64,000 nt of DNA, taken from contig MNCI01000987.1 in the NCBI GenBank assembly GCA_015680685.1, positions 8,915-72,914 of the forward strand, in the 5' to 3' direction. A program made the position numbers and the translations under genes. This document shows positions 46,020 through 56,736 of this stretch, piece by piece. Source of the stretch: Gnetum montanum (lineage: Eukaryota > Streptophyta > Gnetopsida > Gnetales > Gnetaceae). Numbering within the stretch: position 1 is the stretch's first letter; each line of letters starts with the position of its first letter. The notes beneath the pieces were generated by a model. It saw nothing but the letters and a program-made list of their open reading frames with translations. It was not told the DNA's origin and ran no database searches.

Positions 46020-48330
46020 GTCTTCTAGCAGAAGGAAGATATCCATCCCACCGGTGCCGTAGGAGTGTCGGGTGGTGTACATGCATCCCGATGAGTACGT
46101 TCCTAATTTCATGTTCATCCTACATCAAGATGAGCATCTTCAATGGCGGGACATGGAGGACAATATTGTATACCCTCTCGACCAATCAGCTCCTATGATG
46201 CTATTTCACAATATTGGCAAATTGGGCATCTAGGACCTTGGAGCAGAGTATGTCATGGAGGACCATGACTATCGGGACTATCATCCCACTGAGGCTTAAT
46301 GAGCAAGAGATCAGCAATAGGAAGACAGATATGAACATTTGAAGGAAAAACAATTCAGTAACCCCTTATTCTCGCAAGGGCTATAGGATGATGGGGATCC
46401 CATCTTTCATGAAACCCATTCAACCAAACTTCACCTGGGGCAGCAAGTCTTCCAATCCATGATTCAGTCCAAGCATCTAGGTGGCCAAGATCCCCAAGGG
46501 GATGGAGGGTCACATAGCAAAGATGAATGAGATGATTGGGACCATCATCAGGGTAGAGGGAGAGATCCCTCTCCTTCTTCTCCATCCTCTCGCTCTCCTT
46601 CTCCTTCATCCAACTCAGGCTCTGATCATAACTAAGGAAGGAGGGAGTGAAAGGATGGTGGAAAAAAGGTTTGGAAGGGATAACGTGAGGAATCACGTGA
46701 GCAATCACGTGATGCTCGCTGGCATGAAAGGAGAGATAGCTAGAATCGTCACAGACATCATGGTCCTTAGTAGGACTATGATTCAGATGAGCCGTTGTTG
46801 GCTACCCAGAGTATGCTCTAGATCTCTAAGGTAGTTCAAATCCCTAGTAGGCAAACAAAGGATAGCCGGATCAAGCACGTTGATATGAACAACATCCCTA
46901 GATTTGAAGGGGATACAACTGTGATCTGCAGACTCACCTATAGGCATTCCATGACGCTTGCACCCTGCAAAACATTAACAATGATTGGAAAAATTTGAAG
47001 CTATTCCCTCGCACGCTCATCAAAGAAGTTGAAAGTTGGTACTAGTCCTTGGAGCTAGAATCAATCAGAAGATGGAGTACGATGCTTGAAATCTTCAATG
47101 ACAAGTTTCAAATGTACTCCAGAGTGACGAATCTGAGACAATAGATCCAAGGCTGGAAACAAGGGAATCATGAACCCTTGGATGCCACCATGAGCAGGTA
47201 CTACTCATTGTTGCATCGATGCCCTGGTCATAGTTACTCTCAGCGGGCACAGCTTCGCCACATCATTGATGGGCTCCATTTTGAAATGCGAAAGACCCTT
47301 GGCGTGTATGCCCAGGGACAACTATCAAAGCTAAGGATCCATCAATTACAACGCCTCATTGAATAGGTGGACAAGGAGGAAGGAGAACTTAGAAAAAAGG
47401 AGAGCGCAGAAGAATTCAACCGAGATCCTTCCCTCAGAAAGAGGGAAGTCCATTTTTATGATGAAGAGGATGAATCACCACTGGAAGAAGCAGTGAACCA
47501 AAAGACCTTGCCGTTACAAAAGTTTGCATCTAAAATATCAGCAAAGGTGGATAAGATGTGGGACTCTTTGGATGAAAGGGTCCAAAGTGTTTTGCAAATT
47601 GTAGAAGAGTCCAGAGAACAAGGTAACAACCACGATCGACACAAGAAGAAGGAAGCTGAACATGCCCAATATAGGGAAAAGGGCAAGGTTGTTGTAGCAG
47701 AGCAGGTTGCAGACTCTGACACCAATAAGGATGATGAATGTCGCATATGCCAATATGAACATCCTAAGGGATGTTGTCCTATGGTGTCACATCTTCAAGA
47801 GTCTAGGATATACGCATTGAACCCTTGCTTGGCACAATGGTAGACACCCTGAAGGTTGCCTTATCCACAAGGAAATTCTAGGTGGTTCCACCAACAACAG
47901 CAAGGATACTATCCAAGTGGAGTGCCACCGCAACCGTATGAATACTTCCAATAGTGGCAACACCCACAAACATGGGGGATGCCACCTCCAAGGTAGCAGT
48001 ACCCTTACAAATAGCCAAATCCCTATGGGTACTATGTTTAGCAATTAGTCTCTCCAAGGGACTCTTCCAGTCATGTGGCCTTTCCAAGTTATTACCACCC
48101 CTTGGAGTATTTCCAACCTCAATCTTCATCACCCAGGGGGGACAACCCACATCTCTTCTATCCTCCATCACCTTCTCCTACCACTCCTCCACAACACCCC
48201 ACTTAGCTACCACCTGTACCTCTAATGCAGGGACAGATACCACCACACCCACAGCAACAAAACGCTACAAGGGTTGTTAACTTACAACTAGCACCTCAGC
48301 CAAGTGGACCAAAACCCAAGCCACAAAAAC
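46020..48330 (+). pseudogene. Element E gag
   Basis: The first part (46020-46800) ends in an Arg/Ser/His-rich region including SPSSPSSRSPSPSSNSGS (near 46570). The capsid-like part has YYSLLHRCPGHSYSQRAQL and IIDGLHFEMRKTLG (47178-47366). After one stop the C-terminal block (47367-47843) has LRKKESAEEFNRDPSLRKR, KISAKVDKMWDSLDERVQS and the finger CRICQYEHPKGCC. A Pro/Gln-rich linker leads to the protease. Together with A this gives the best picture of this gag type in the window. Confidence 0.82.
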
Positions 48331-48439
48331 CTCCCTATTTCTAACCCAATAATATGAACATACCCTCGCATACATCTATGGTCAGTGCCTCTGAACCTAT
48401 AAACGCCTCCACTATTCCACTGCCAGAGCAGACTCCAAG

Positions 48440-49040
48440 CTAATCACACTCCAACATCTAGACGGTCATGCTCACACATGTCATGACTAACTGGATCAAG
48501 ATAGGTCATCTTCCTCAAAAATTGATTGATCCAGGAAGCCCCCTCATCTATCTTCAAGTGGCAGGGAACAAGCCATGCAAAGATCTTCTGGACTCAGGGT
48601 CAGGGATCAATTTGATCTCTCATGATATGTACAAGAACTGGAACCTTCTCCCGCTAAAGAAGAGCAACATCTGGCTTGAGTTAGCAGACCAGTCCATCAC
48701 CGTTCCCTTAGGATTGGTGGAGGACATTATGACCACTATTTGTAGGTGGTCCTACACTGCTGATTTCCTTGTCATCCATGTATTGAACTACAAGGGGAAC
48801 TTCCCAATCATCATGAGAAGGGCCTGGCCAAGCACGGTGGATGCACGACTAGGCCTCCACGATCGATCCCTCAAAATTTCAAAGGAAAATCCTTTTTGGA
48901 AGATCGAGAAGAAGCGTGTTCCATGCATCGTGTATAGTGACTCAGGGTGCAACTATGTGCAGCAATTATGGTCCGCTAAGAAAATATCCAGTCATGCATG
49001 TAGCCGGTGTACCGAGGAATCACCTATTCAATAGTGCCTG
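48440..49040 (+). pseudogene. Element E protease
   Basis: The frame 48468-49034 contains NWIKIGHLPQK, DLLDSGSGINLISHDMYKN with the catalytic DSG intact, ITVPLGLVEDIMTT and FPIIMRRAW. It is the least damaged protease among A, C and E. It ends at a stop but continues in the same frame into the RT region. Confidence 0.87.
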
Positions 49041-49159
49041 TACGCAGTAGCCACTAACCAAGAGGGCACCCAGTGGCTAACAGCTGATCCTACTAGTAGA
49101 AAATTGTGCATGGAACCATAAGAGGGGCTTGTACAAGCCTACATCAATAGTAGAGATGA

Positions 49160-50290
49160 AATGGAAGAGACTCATCAACAAGTCTCCACTATTGATGATC
49201 AAGATGATGGGGGGAAGCTAGAAATCCCTAAGAGCTTCAAACAAGAGCCCCTTGAGTTAAAGTCTTTACTGGCTCACTTAGAGTATGCATTTTTGCAAAA
49301 TGAAAAGCCAATAATCATTAATGCCACCCTTGCTCTAGAATGGAAGAAGAAGTTGCTAGAGGTGGTAAACAAATGGGCTGCTGCATTTGCATGGTCATAT
49401 CCTGAGTTGACTGGAGTTGATCCCAGGGTTTTCTAGCATCGGATCTATCTTAACCCTTCCATGAAGCCACAATGACAGCCACAAAGATGGTTAAATCTCA
49501 AATTGAAGCAGATCATAAAAGATGAAATTGAACAATTGCTAAAGGCAGGATTCATCTATTCTATCGCTGATAGCGAATGGGTTAGCCCACTCGTTATCAT
49601 GCCTAAGAAAGGTGGCAAGTGTAGGGTTTGTATTGATTTCTAGTTGCTCAATATGGCAACCTTCAAGGACCACTTTCCACTTCCATTTGTGGACTAGGTG
49701 TTGGACACCATAGTAGGGCACCGCTACTACAACTTTTTGGATGGTTATAGTGGTTATAACCAAATCCAAATAGCACTAGAGAACTAGGCCAAAACTACTT
49801 TCACAAGTCCATGGGGGACTTTCACATATAAGAAGATGCCCTTTGGCCTGTACAATGCACCCACTATGTTCCAACCCCTTGTCCTAAGCATCTTCCAACA
49901 AAAAATTGGTAATGGGGTGGAAGTCTTCATGGATGACTTCTCCACCTATGGGGCCACATTTGAGTAAGCCTTGGACCATTTGGAGTAGGTTCTGAAAAGG
50001 TGTGTAGACACTAATTTGTGGCTAATATGGCAAAAGAGCCATTTGATGATCCAAGAGGGCATTGTGCTGGGGCATCGCATCTCATAAACATGGATTAACG
50101 TAGATCTTGAAAATATCAGGGTTATCTAAGGAATCACCTTCCAACCAAGTACCGTCAAAGATGTTCATTCATTCCTTGGACACACTAGTTACTACCAGTG
50201 ATTCATTGAAAACTTCTCAAAGATCGCCAAGCTGTTGGTAGAGCTGACAACGAAGGACACTCCATTCATTTGCACCAAGGAGTGCGAGTC
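49160..50290 (+). pseudogene. Element E reverse transcriptase
   Basis: The N-terminal part (49161-49436) ends AFAWSYPELTGVDPRVF. Then come LLKAGFIYSIADSEW, CRVCIDF, DHFPLPFVD, FLDGYSGYNQI, PWGTFTYKKMPFGL, the intact catalytic VFMDDFSTYG (near 49925) and the FIENFSKIAKLL thumb segment. About ten stops are present; most are TAG or TAA exactly where relatives have glutamine. The frame is otherwise kept for more than 1 kb. Confidence 0.9.
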
Positions 50291-50849
50291 TGCATTCCAA
50301 GTGCTAAAATAGAAACTCGTGGAAACTCCAGTTCTACGAACCCCTGATTGGTCCAAACCCTTTTACATTATGATGAACGCATCCAACTACGCCTTGGGAG
50401 CCGTGCTTACATAGTGTGATGATCAAAAACATCCTTATTATAACCACTGTGCAAGCCGTAGCATTGTGGTTGCTCAGTTGAACTACACCACCACCGAAAA
50501 GGAGTTAATGGCAGTGGTGTTTGCCTTGGACAAATTTTGGCACTATGTGCTCGAACATAAGGTGTTCGTGCATACTGACCATAGTGCTATCCAGTTCCTA
50601 ATGAACAAACCAATGGTGAGCCCCCGCATAATCTGGTGGCTGGTGATTCTTCAAGAGTTTGATCTTACCATGGTAGATAGGAAGGAGACTGAGAATGTGG
50701 TTGCTAACCAATTGTCTCGGTTGCGATGGGATGATGTAGAAGAGCAGGAGCCCTTATCCAACCAATTTCCAGATGAACTCCTCTTCACAGGCACAATTGA
50801 CATGCAAGTGCCCAAGGAATCTCCTTGGTTCAATGACATCCTCACCTAA
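50291..50849 (+). pseudogene. Element E RNase H
   Basis: The domain reads FYIMMNASNYALGAVL, where the usual first catalytic aspartate of DAS is asparagine. It continues with TTTEKELMAVVFALDKFWHY, VFVHTDHSAIQFL and ENVVANQLSRLRW, where the usual VADHLSRL aspartate is also asparagine. An open stretch covers 50466-50849. Confidence 0.87.
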
Positions 50850-51950
50850 CTCACCACTCAAGAGTTGCCAAAGAAGTGGAATCATCAGCAAAAACAATAG
50901 TTTCTCCATAAGGCCAAGCATTTCATGGAGATCAATGGCCACCTTTACAAGGTGTGCGCAGATGGCTTGGTTCGATGGTGTGTCCCTGATGATGATACAT
51001 TGTGCATCCTCCAAGATGCTCATGAGGGCCCTTGTGGAGGCCACTATGCTGGACGTCACACTGCCATTAAGATCCTTCTTACAAGGTATTATTAGCCCAC
51101 CATTTTCAGGGACACACAATGGTTCATCTTCTCTAGAGAACAATGCCAGAGGGATGGTGGGATAATGACACAAGGGACCTCAATAGTGGATCCAGCCACC
51201 GGAGCCCTTCGACATTTGGGATATTGACTTCATGGGATCCATCACACCCCTATCAAAAAGAAAGGCATACATCATCGTAGCTATGGACAACTATATAAAG
51301 TGGGTAGAAGTGGCAGCCATCATCGATTGTTCTTCTAGCATTGCCACACGATTTGTTTAACAAAAAATTGTTAACAAGTTTGGAGTGCCATGTGCACTCA
51401 TTTCTGATAATGGAACTTATTTTATGGGTGTCACTTTTTGGAAACTCATGCAACGCTTAGGGGTAACGCATAAATTTACAACTCCCTATCACCCCCAAGC
51501 CAATGGGCATGCCAACGTTTCCAATAGGGAGATCACCAAGATCCTTACTCGAACCATCAACAAATATAGGAGGGATTGGAGCACTAAGCTTAATGATTCC
51601 CTATGGGCCTATCGCTCCACTTGGAAACTTCCTATAGGGTATTCTCCCTATGAGTTAGTCTACGTTAAGTTACCCACACTTCCAATTCAAACCGAAGTCC
51701 GCACACTATCCACCACCAGTGACTTAGGCCTTGACCTACCACTAGCACAATATGAACAACTAATCAATTTAAGTGTGCTAGATGAGAACCAATTATTGGC
51801 CCTGTCCTCCAATGAGATCCGCAAGGCCTACAACAAAAAAGAAACATGATCTTAGGATCCGAAAGGTCTCATTCAGATGTAGAGACAAAGTGTTGTATTG
51901 GAACCCCTCACATGTATCTCAACTGACCAAGTTTCAAACACTGTGGGAGG
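50850..51950 (+). pseudogene. Element E integrase
   Basis: The zinc-binding domain (50880-51150) shows LQDAHEGPCGGHYAGRHTAI. A frameshift between about 51100 and 51190 leads to the core: FDIWDIDFMGSITP (first aspartate), SDNGTYF (second aspartate, near 51410) and YHPQANGHANVSNREI, where the catalytic glutamate normally in AEVSNR is asparagine. The C-terminal part includes LWAYRSTWKLPIGYSPYELVY and ends near 51950. Confidence 0.88.
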
Positions 51951-52140
51951 GACCTTAGATTGTCTCTGAAACCTTTCCATCTGGGGCCTTGCTTATCCAC
52001 AAACCTGAGGACCCCACCAGAACGCAGTTAGTCAACCACCAATAACTGAAACCTTTCCGCAAACTCCACTCAACTAGTGCAATTGCCTCGTCATCACCCA
52101 GTCAGCCATGCTCCATTTTTCGCATCTCCTCCTTTCCACC

Positions 52141-52156
52141 CAGTTGTGGGGGAGAT
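52141..52156 (+). promoter_or_regulatory. Internal polypurine tract of element E
   Basis: CAGTTGTGGGGGAGAT lies 0.2 kb behind the integrase end, matching element A's internal tract in place and sequence. Confidence 0.55.
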
Positions 52157-53776
52157 CGTCATCCTTGCTGATTTATTCCAATACACCCCTCACCATTTTA
52201 TCATTTTTTGTTTTACACTTTTTTTTTCACCATCGTTTATACATTTGCACATTCTTTGTACATTTTTTTCCTTCCTTTACTTATTTTTCGTTTCTTTGTG
52301 TTAGTTTTATTTTTCATGTAATTGCTAATTTGTCATCGTGTTGTCTTCAGATGTCTGGCATGGATGGTTTTTATTATGATGGGTAATGTACACTAGTCCA
52401 CCTAGTCATCTGGTTTCTACCCTCGCATGGTTGTCTTTGGACTTTATGTCTACTTTGCATTCATAAACCGGCAGTGAGTTCACATCATCCACCCATTCAC
52501 CCACTCCATGGTTTTCCTTTTATTAAGAACATGCAACCCCTTCACTTAAAAACATTATAATTAATGTGTGACTTGTGTAGTTCCTAGACTTAGGGATGAC
52601 CCACTGGTTTGAATCGGGTGTGACTTCAAGGGGATTACCATATTCATCGTTCTCTTCTGTCCCTTGGGTTGTTGGTGTGTCCTTGCGGATTTCCTACTGC
52701 TCCACGTCCTTCTCTCCAAGGAAGCTTCTGGGCAATTCGACTTTGCATGGTGTGGTCCTCACTGAAAAATTCAAAAAATAAAGAAAAAACAAAGAGAGAA
52801 AGATAAAAATAGAAAATAACAAAAGAAAAGCAATCAAAATGAGGATTCAAAGCACACCCCTTGGTCAAATGCATGCAAACACACATGGGTCTTTGCATGG
52901 TGTGGTTCCCCTCGAAAAGAAAAAAAATCATGGTGTGGGAATTCAAAGCACATCCCTTAGACCACCTCTAACGGGCCACCACACTAGTTATGGGACTTCC
53001 TTGGTCCCCTCTAACTTCTTCCTATTCCACTTCCTTCCTCTCACATTTGTTGAAATGGTGGTTCTCTATGGGGTCATTCTTGCTTCCTTGGGGGATAGCC
53101 GGGACTTCATCTATTGCTACGATGTCACTGAATGCGGATGGTTTTAGGTCTGAACTTAGGAACGGTTCTACTAAGTCACACAACCACATCTACACATGGG
53201 GTTTCCTATGACTAACGATCGGAATACCATTCTCTTGTCTCTCTCTCCTCACTCGGTTCTCTCCATCCCTCACCTCACTGCTTGTTATATGTCATGAAGG
53301 TGTTTCATGATATCCATGGGTTTCGCATGCCTTAGCAGGATCTCTTAGGTAGGAGTCTTACCTGGAAAATACCATTTCTTGGCATAGTGGCCCACAGACC
53401 CCAGTGTCAAGGATATGCAGGGGCTACTAAAGCTATGGCCTGCTATGGGGAGGACCCACCTGCATCTTCTTGGTTCCACTTGTTAAGCCTCCCATCCTTT
53501 GGATTTCATGGTTGACTAGTTTTGGAGTCCCATCGCTCGATTTATTCCCCGAGGAGTTCTTTTTGAGTCTCGTTCTCCTATTTTTGTCTCTTTTTCGAGC
53601 CCAATTCCCTTCCTCATGTCCTCAGCCATGTCTGGGCCTCTCACACACTTCAACCATCTCAATTTGGTGTTTCAAATTCATCATTTTAGGCTTTATATGG
53701 GTTGGTCAACATTGGTTAATGGGTTCAACACCCCTACGTATATGGGGCCCCGTCGACACAATGCCTAACCCCTATA
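52157..53776 (+). other. 3' non-coding region of element E, part 1
   Basis: No envelope domain is recognised, although a hydrophobic frame (52077-52386) follows the PPT. GCATGGTGTGG and AATTCAAAGCACA each occur twice near 52745-52960, forming a diverged duplication. The block 52740-53170 matches element A (minus strand, about 2640-3000). Confidence 0.6.
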
Positions 53777-53781
53777 TATAC
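53777..53781. repeat. Target-site duplication of element F (left)
   Basis: TATAC, repeated exactly at 63604-63608. Confidence 0.9.
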
Positions 53782-53914
53782 TGTTGGCACATTTGGCCAT
53801 TTCATGGAATAGGTGGACTTATTTGCAAATGGTGAGGTACAGAATCCTAATGAAATGAAACTGTTCAAGGAGGATTATGTTCTTTATAGTGAAGAATTCT
53901 GCAACAATTAACTA

Positions 53915-54310
53915 ACCATGAGGTTGGAATAGAAATGAAATTCAAGAGGATGCAGTACAATGTTCTTATTGCAGCTACCCATGTTGCCAAATTGAATGTT
54001 TTGAAAATCAAGGGATGATGACATTGCAATTTTGAATGCTGGCATGAGGGTTTATCTAGAGTCAAAAGAAAATGGTGTGTCAATTGTAGCTTATGGTGGG
54101 GTAGCCTTGGTTACTTTATTAGCAACAAAGACATGAGAGTTTCTTATTGGGAAGCCATGGACATTTGATAATTTTGAGAATGCTTTCAAGGTGCTACAAT
54201 AAGAGTTTTCGATAACAAAATGATGCTCCTGGTGGCATGGTTGAGTTTAGGAAATCATTGACGTTGAGTTTCCTTTTCAAATTCTATCTTTGGGTGTCTG
54301 AAAAGGTCTA
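53915..54310 (+). pseudogene. XDH: Captured xanthine dehydrogenase fragment, FAD domain (left LTR)
   Basis: Two parts of the FAD domain of plant xanthine dehydrogenase follow each other: HEVGIEMKFKRMQYNVLIAA (near 53920) and, after an internal deletion of the intervening region, DDIAILNAGMRVYLESK, AYGGVALVTLLATKT and [19 protein letters not shown] (54020-54290). The enzyme oxidises hypoxanthine and xanthine to urate in purine breakdown. Stops and a short deletion break the frame. No introns are visible between the parts, although the missing middle means this does not prove an mRNA origin. The family call rests on several motifs in order and is firm; the distinction from aldehyde oxidase is favoured by the wording. 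Confidence 0.85.
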
Positions 54311-54314
54311 TGAG

Positions 54315-54590
54315 AATCGGCACGATGGAACAAGAGTGGGTCTTCTACTTGCTCATTTCTCAACAAAGTTTCAAGTTTAGGACTCACTAGTGCAAAAATT
54401 GGCTGTGGAGAAGGTGGTTGTGGAGCATGCACTATTCTTGTGTCTCATTATGATCTAGAGAAACAGAAATCAATTCATCGAGTTTGGCTCTATTGTACTC
54501 TGTAGAGGGAATGCATGTAATTACAGTGGAGGATGTAGGAAATCAACAAAAGCTTCATCCTATCCAAGAACTATTGGCTAAATCTCTCAA
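54315..54590 (+). pseudogene. XDH: Captured xanthine dehydrogenase fragment, N-terminal 2Fe-2S domain (left LTR)
   Basis: The N-terminal iron-sulfur domain is recognised by [20 protein letters not shown], with the cysteines that bind the first 2Fe-2S cluster, and by [17 protein letters not shown] and KLHPIQELLAKS. In the real enzyme this domain precedes the FAD domain; here it follows it. Frame changes occur before and after the cysteine motif, so it cannot encode a working domain. The sequence then switches to unrelated coding-like DNA at about 54590. Confidence 0.88.
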
Positions 54591-54960
54591 TGTGGATTTT
54601 GCACACCAAGAAGTTAAAAATATGAATGGTGAGATAGAAACCACTGAAATAGGAACAACCGGTAGAACCATATGCATGTTTGGCCATGCGAATTTCAAAG
54701 ATCTCTGAACAAGTGAAATTTGGAAAACACACAAAGTAGTGAAGCAATCAACCGAAGTCTTGTCGTCCGCGTTCCATGATGATGTTCTTCCATCTCCATC
54801 TTTGAAGCAAACCGTTTCCCTTTTTTTGTTACTTTTCTTAGCCTTTGGCTTCAGACTGCTTTGAGTAGTAGCAGCTAGCGTGAACATTGTTGTTCTTCAT
54901 GTAAAGGAGACATCGTTCCAGCATCAGTGTTTAGATATGGATCTATTTTAATTGAGAAGC
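54590..54960 (+). other. Coding-like segment of unknown origin (left LTR)
   Basis: The frame running on from the Fe-S fragment (to 54708) reads VDFAHQEVKNMNGEIETTE and GRTICMFGHANFKDL. The frame then has a stop, with coding-like text to about 54850. I do not recognise the family. It is a further candidate for a captured exon. The right-LTR copy is at 60850-61215. Confidence 0.4.
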
Positions 54961-54974
54961 ATCACGTTTTGCCT

Positions 54975-55172
54975 CACAGCAACAAGATCTGCACAGATTT
55001 CTTGATGAGGCACTCATGAAGGTGATGAAAGTGCAGCCGACGGTTGCAGCCGCAGTGCAGGCAGTGTCAGACCTGGTATTCCAATGTCTAGCAAAGTAGC
55101 GTGATCATAGACCGACGATGGGAGAGGTTGATCATGTGCTATCGAGCATGTGGGAGGCAGTTGACATGGATG
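54975..55172 (+). pseudogene. Captured protein kinase C-terminal fragment (left LTR)
   Basis: The translation shows DEALMKVMKVQPTVAAAV, SDLVFQCLAK, then RDHRPTMGEVDHVLSSMWEA. This matches the last subdomain of plant receptor-like kinases, where the arginine of RPTM-EV stabilises the C-lobe. One stop (TAG, glutamine or similar expected) follows CLAK. The ATP-binding and catalytic parts are absent. It runs in frame into the MADS-like fragment. Confidence 0.75.
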
Positions 55173-55345
55173 CAGAGAATAGGAAGAAGAGAATCGAGAA
55201 TGTGACAAGTTGGCAGGTGACTTTCTCAGAGCATCAAAATGGACTGCTGAAAAAGGGCATATGAACTCTCCATTATGAGCGATGCTAAGGTTAGCCTTGT
55301 CATTTTCTCGTCGTGTGGCAAGCTGTACGAGTTTGCCCCTCTAGG
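55173..55345 (+). pseudogene. Captured MADS-box fragment (left LTR)
   Basis: The first part reads KKRIENVTSWQVTFSEHQNG and LLKKG; after a one-base shift it continues [18 protein letters not shown] and CGKLYEFAP. This covers nearly the whole DNA-binding MADS domain, from the basic helix to the second beta strand, of a plant type II factor. An extra G at about 55258 causes the shift, and the right LTR has the same extra base. Key basic residues of the helix are changed (SKRRNG expected, SEHQNG here). The first residues of a normal MADS protein are replaced by the kinase-derived sequence. Confidence 0.85.
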
Positions 55346-55439
55346 TTTAGGGTTTCAGCGTATTTTTTCTCATTACAGGCTACTTTACTAGTGTTTTTTT
55401 TCAACAATAAAACGTGGCACTGCGAATTCGGTTCAGGTA

Positions 55440-55766
55440 TTGGCTAATCAGGCCACGTATTTGGATGTGAAGAGGCACCTACATTGCAGTGATCAGCTGT
55501 GGCAAATCACGCTTGATTTTGGGTTCAAGTGCAACTCTGCCATGTGGGAGGTGCTGAGGGAAGTTAATCCATGGACTACGGCAAAAACAGAAAAATTTAA
55601 GCTAGGATTCACTGTGTTTTTAGTAGGAATTATTTCAGCAAAATTTCTGAATCAATATGTGGAGGTCCCACCATTTATGTTGAAATTGTTATTGGATATA
55701 ACTACCATGGCATGGCCTTTCGTTTTAATACATTTTGTAGGTTCAAAGCCTTCACCTCGCAAATGA
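55440..55766 (+). pseudogene. Membrane-protein-like frame of unknown origin (left LTR)
   Basis: A 108-codon frame, kept open in both LTRs, has a soluble part (YLDVKRHLHCSDQLWQI, MWEVLREVNPWTTAK) and two hydrophobic stretches at residues 55-70 and 79-100. It ends GSKPSPRK. TTTTGCAG-like sequence near its end in the right copy could be an old splice acceptor. I do not recognise the family. Low divergence between LTRs suggests it is an inherited part of F; it is probably another captured host piece. Confidence 0.45.
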
Positions 55767-55817
55767 TTTGGATAGACAGAGGTTGATGGCAGGTAGGAAG
55801 AAAATCATGGGTCCCAA

Positions 55818-56736
55818 NNNNNNNNNNNNNNNNNNNNNNNNNNNNNNNNNNNNNNNNNNNNNNNNNNNNNNNNNNNNNNNNNNNNNNNNNNNNNNNNNNN
55901 NNNNNNNNNNNNNNNNNNNNNNNNNNNNNNNNNNNNNNNNNNNNNNNNNNNNNNNNNNNNNNNNNNNNNNNNNNNNNNNNNNNNNNNNNNNNNNNNNNNN
56001 NNNNNNNNNNNNNNNNNNNNNNNNNNNNNNNNNNNNNNNNNNNNNNNNNNNNNNNNNNNNNNNNNNNNNNNNNNNNNNNNNNNNNNNNNNNNNNNNNNNN
56101 NNNNNNNNNNNNNNNNNNNNNNNNNNNNNNNNNNNNNNNNNNNNNNNNNNNNNNNNNNNNNNNNNNNNNNNNNNNNNNNNNNNNNNNNNNNNNNNNNNNN
56201 NNNNNNNNNNNNNNNNNNNNNNNNNNNNNNNNNNNNNNNNNNNNNNNNNNNNNNNNNNNNNNNNNNNNNNNNNNNNNNNNNNNNNNNNNNNNNNNNNNNN
56301 NNNNNNNNNNNNNNNNNNNNNNNNNNNNNNNNNNNNNNNNNNNNNNNNNNNNNNNNNNNNNNNNNNNNNNNNNNNNNNNNNNNNNNNNNNNNNNNNNNNN
56401 NNNNNNNNNNNNNNNNNNNNNNNNNNNNNNNNNNNNNNNNNNNNNNNNNNNNNNNNNNNNNNNNNNNNNNNNNNNNNNNNNNNNNNNNNNNNNNNNNNNN
56501 NNNNNNNNNNNNNNNNNNNNNNNNNNNNNNNNNNNNNNNNNNNNNNNNNNNNNNNNNNNNNNNNNNNNNNNNNNNNNNNNNNNNNNNNNNNNNNNNNNNN
56601 NNNNNNNNNNNNNNNNNNNNNNNNNNNNNNNNNNNNNNNNNNNNNNNNNNNNNNNNNNNNNNNNNNNNNNNNNNNNNNNNNNNNNNNNNNNNNNNNNNNN
56701 NNNNNNNNNNNNNNNNNNNNNNNNNNNNNNNNNNNN
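55818..56736. other. Assembly gap (919 N) in element F's left LTR
   Basis: The corresponding part of the right LTR is 62079-63009, about 930 bp, so the gap size is close to true. Confidence 0.99.

Larger units (their letters stand above)
44969..53781 (+). mobile_element. Element E: Athila-like element, main part
   Basis: E has a 5' LTR, primer-binding site, gag, protease, RT, RNase H, integrase, internal PPT and 3' non-coding region in the usual order. It continues after nested element F at 63609. Gag to the integrase zinc finger lies in one frame, broken only by stop codons; one frameshift precedes the integrase core. It is related to A and C. No 3' LTR matching 44969-45851 is present by the end of the window. 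Confidence 0.85.

Noticed and set aside
36708-53781. C and E as the two ends of one element
   Set aside because: Both have their own 5' LTR start, gag finger, protease and RT in the same orientation, so they are separate insertions.
53915-54720. Functional xanthine dehydrogenase or aldehyde oxidase gene
   Set aside because: Domain order is wrong, the middle of the FAD domain and the molybdenum domain are missing, and stops and frameshifts are present in both copies.
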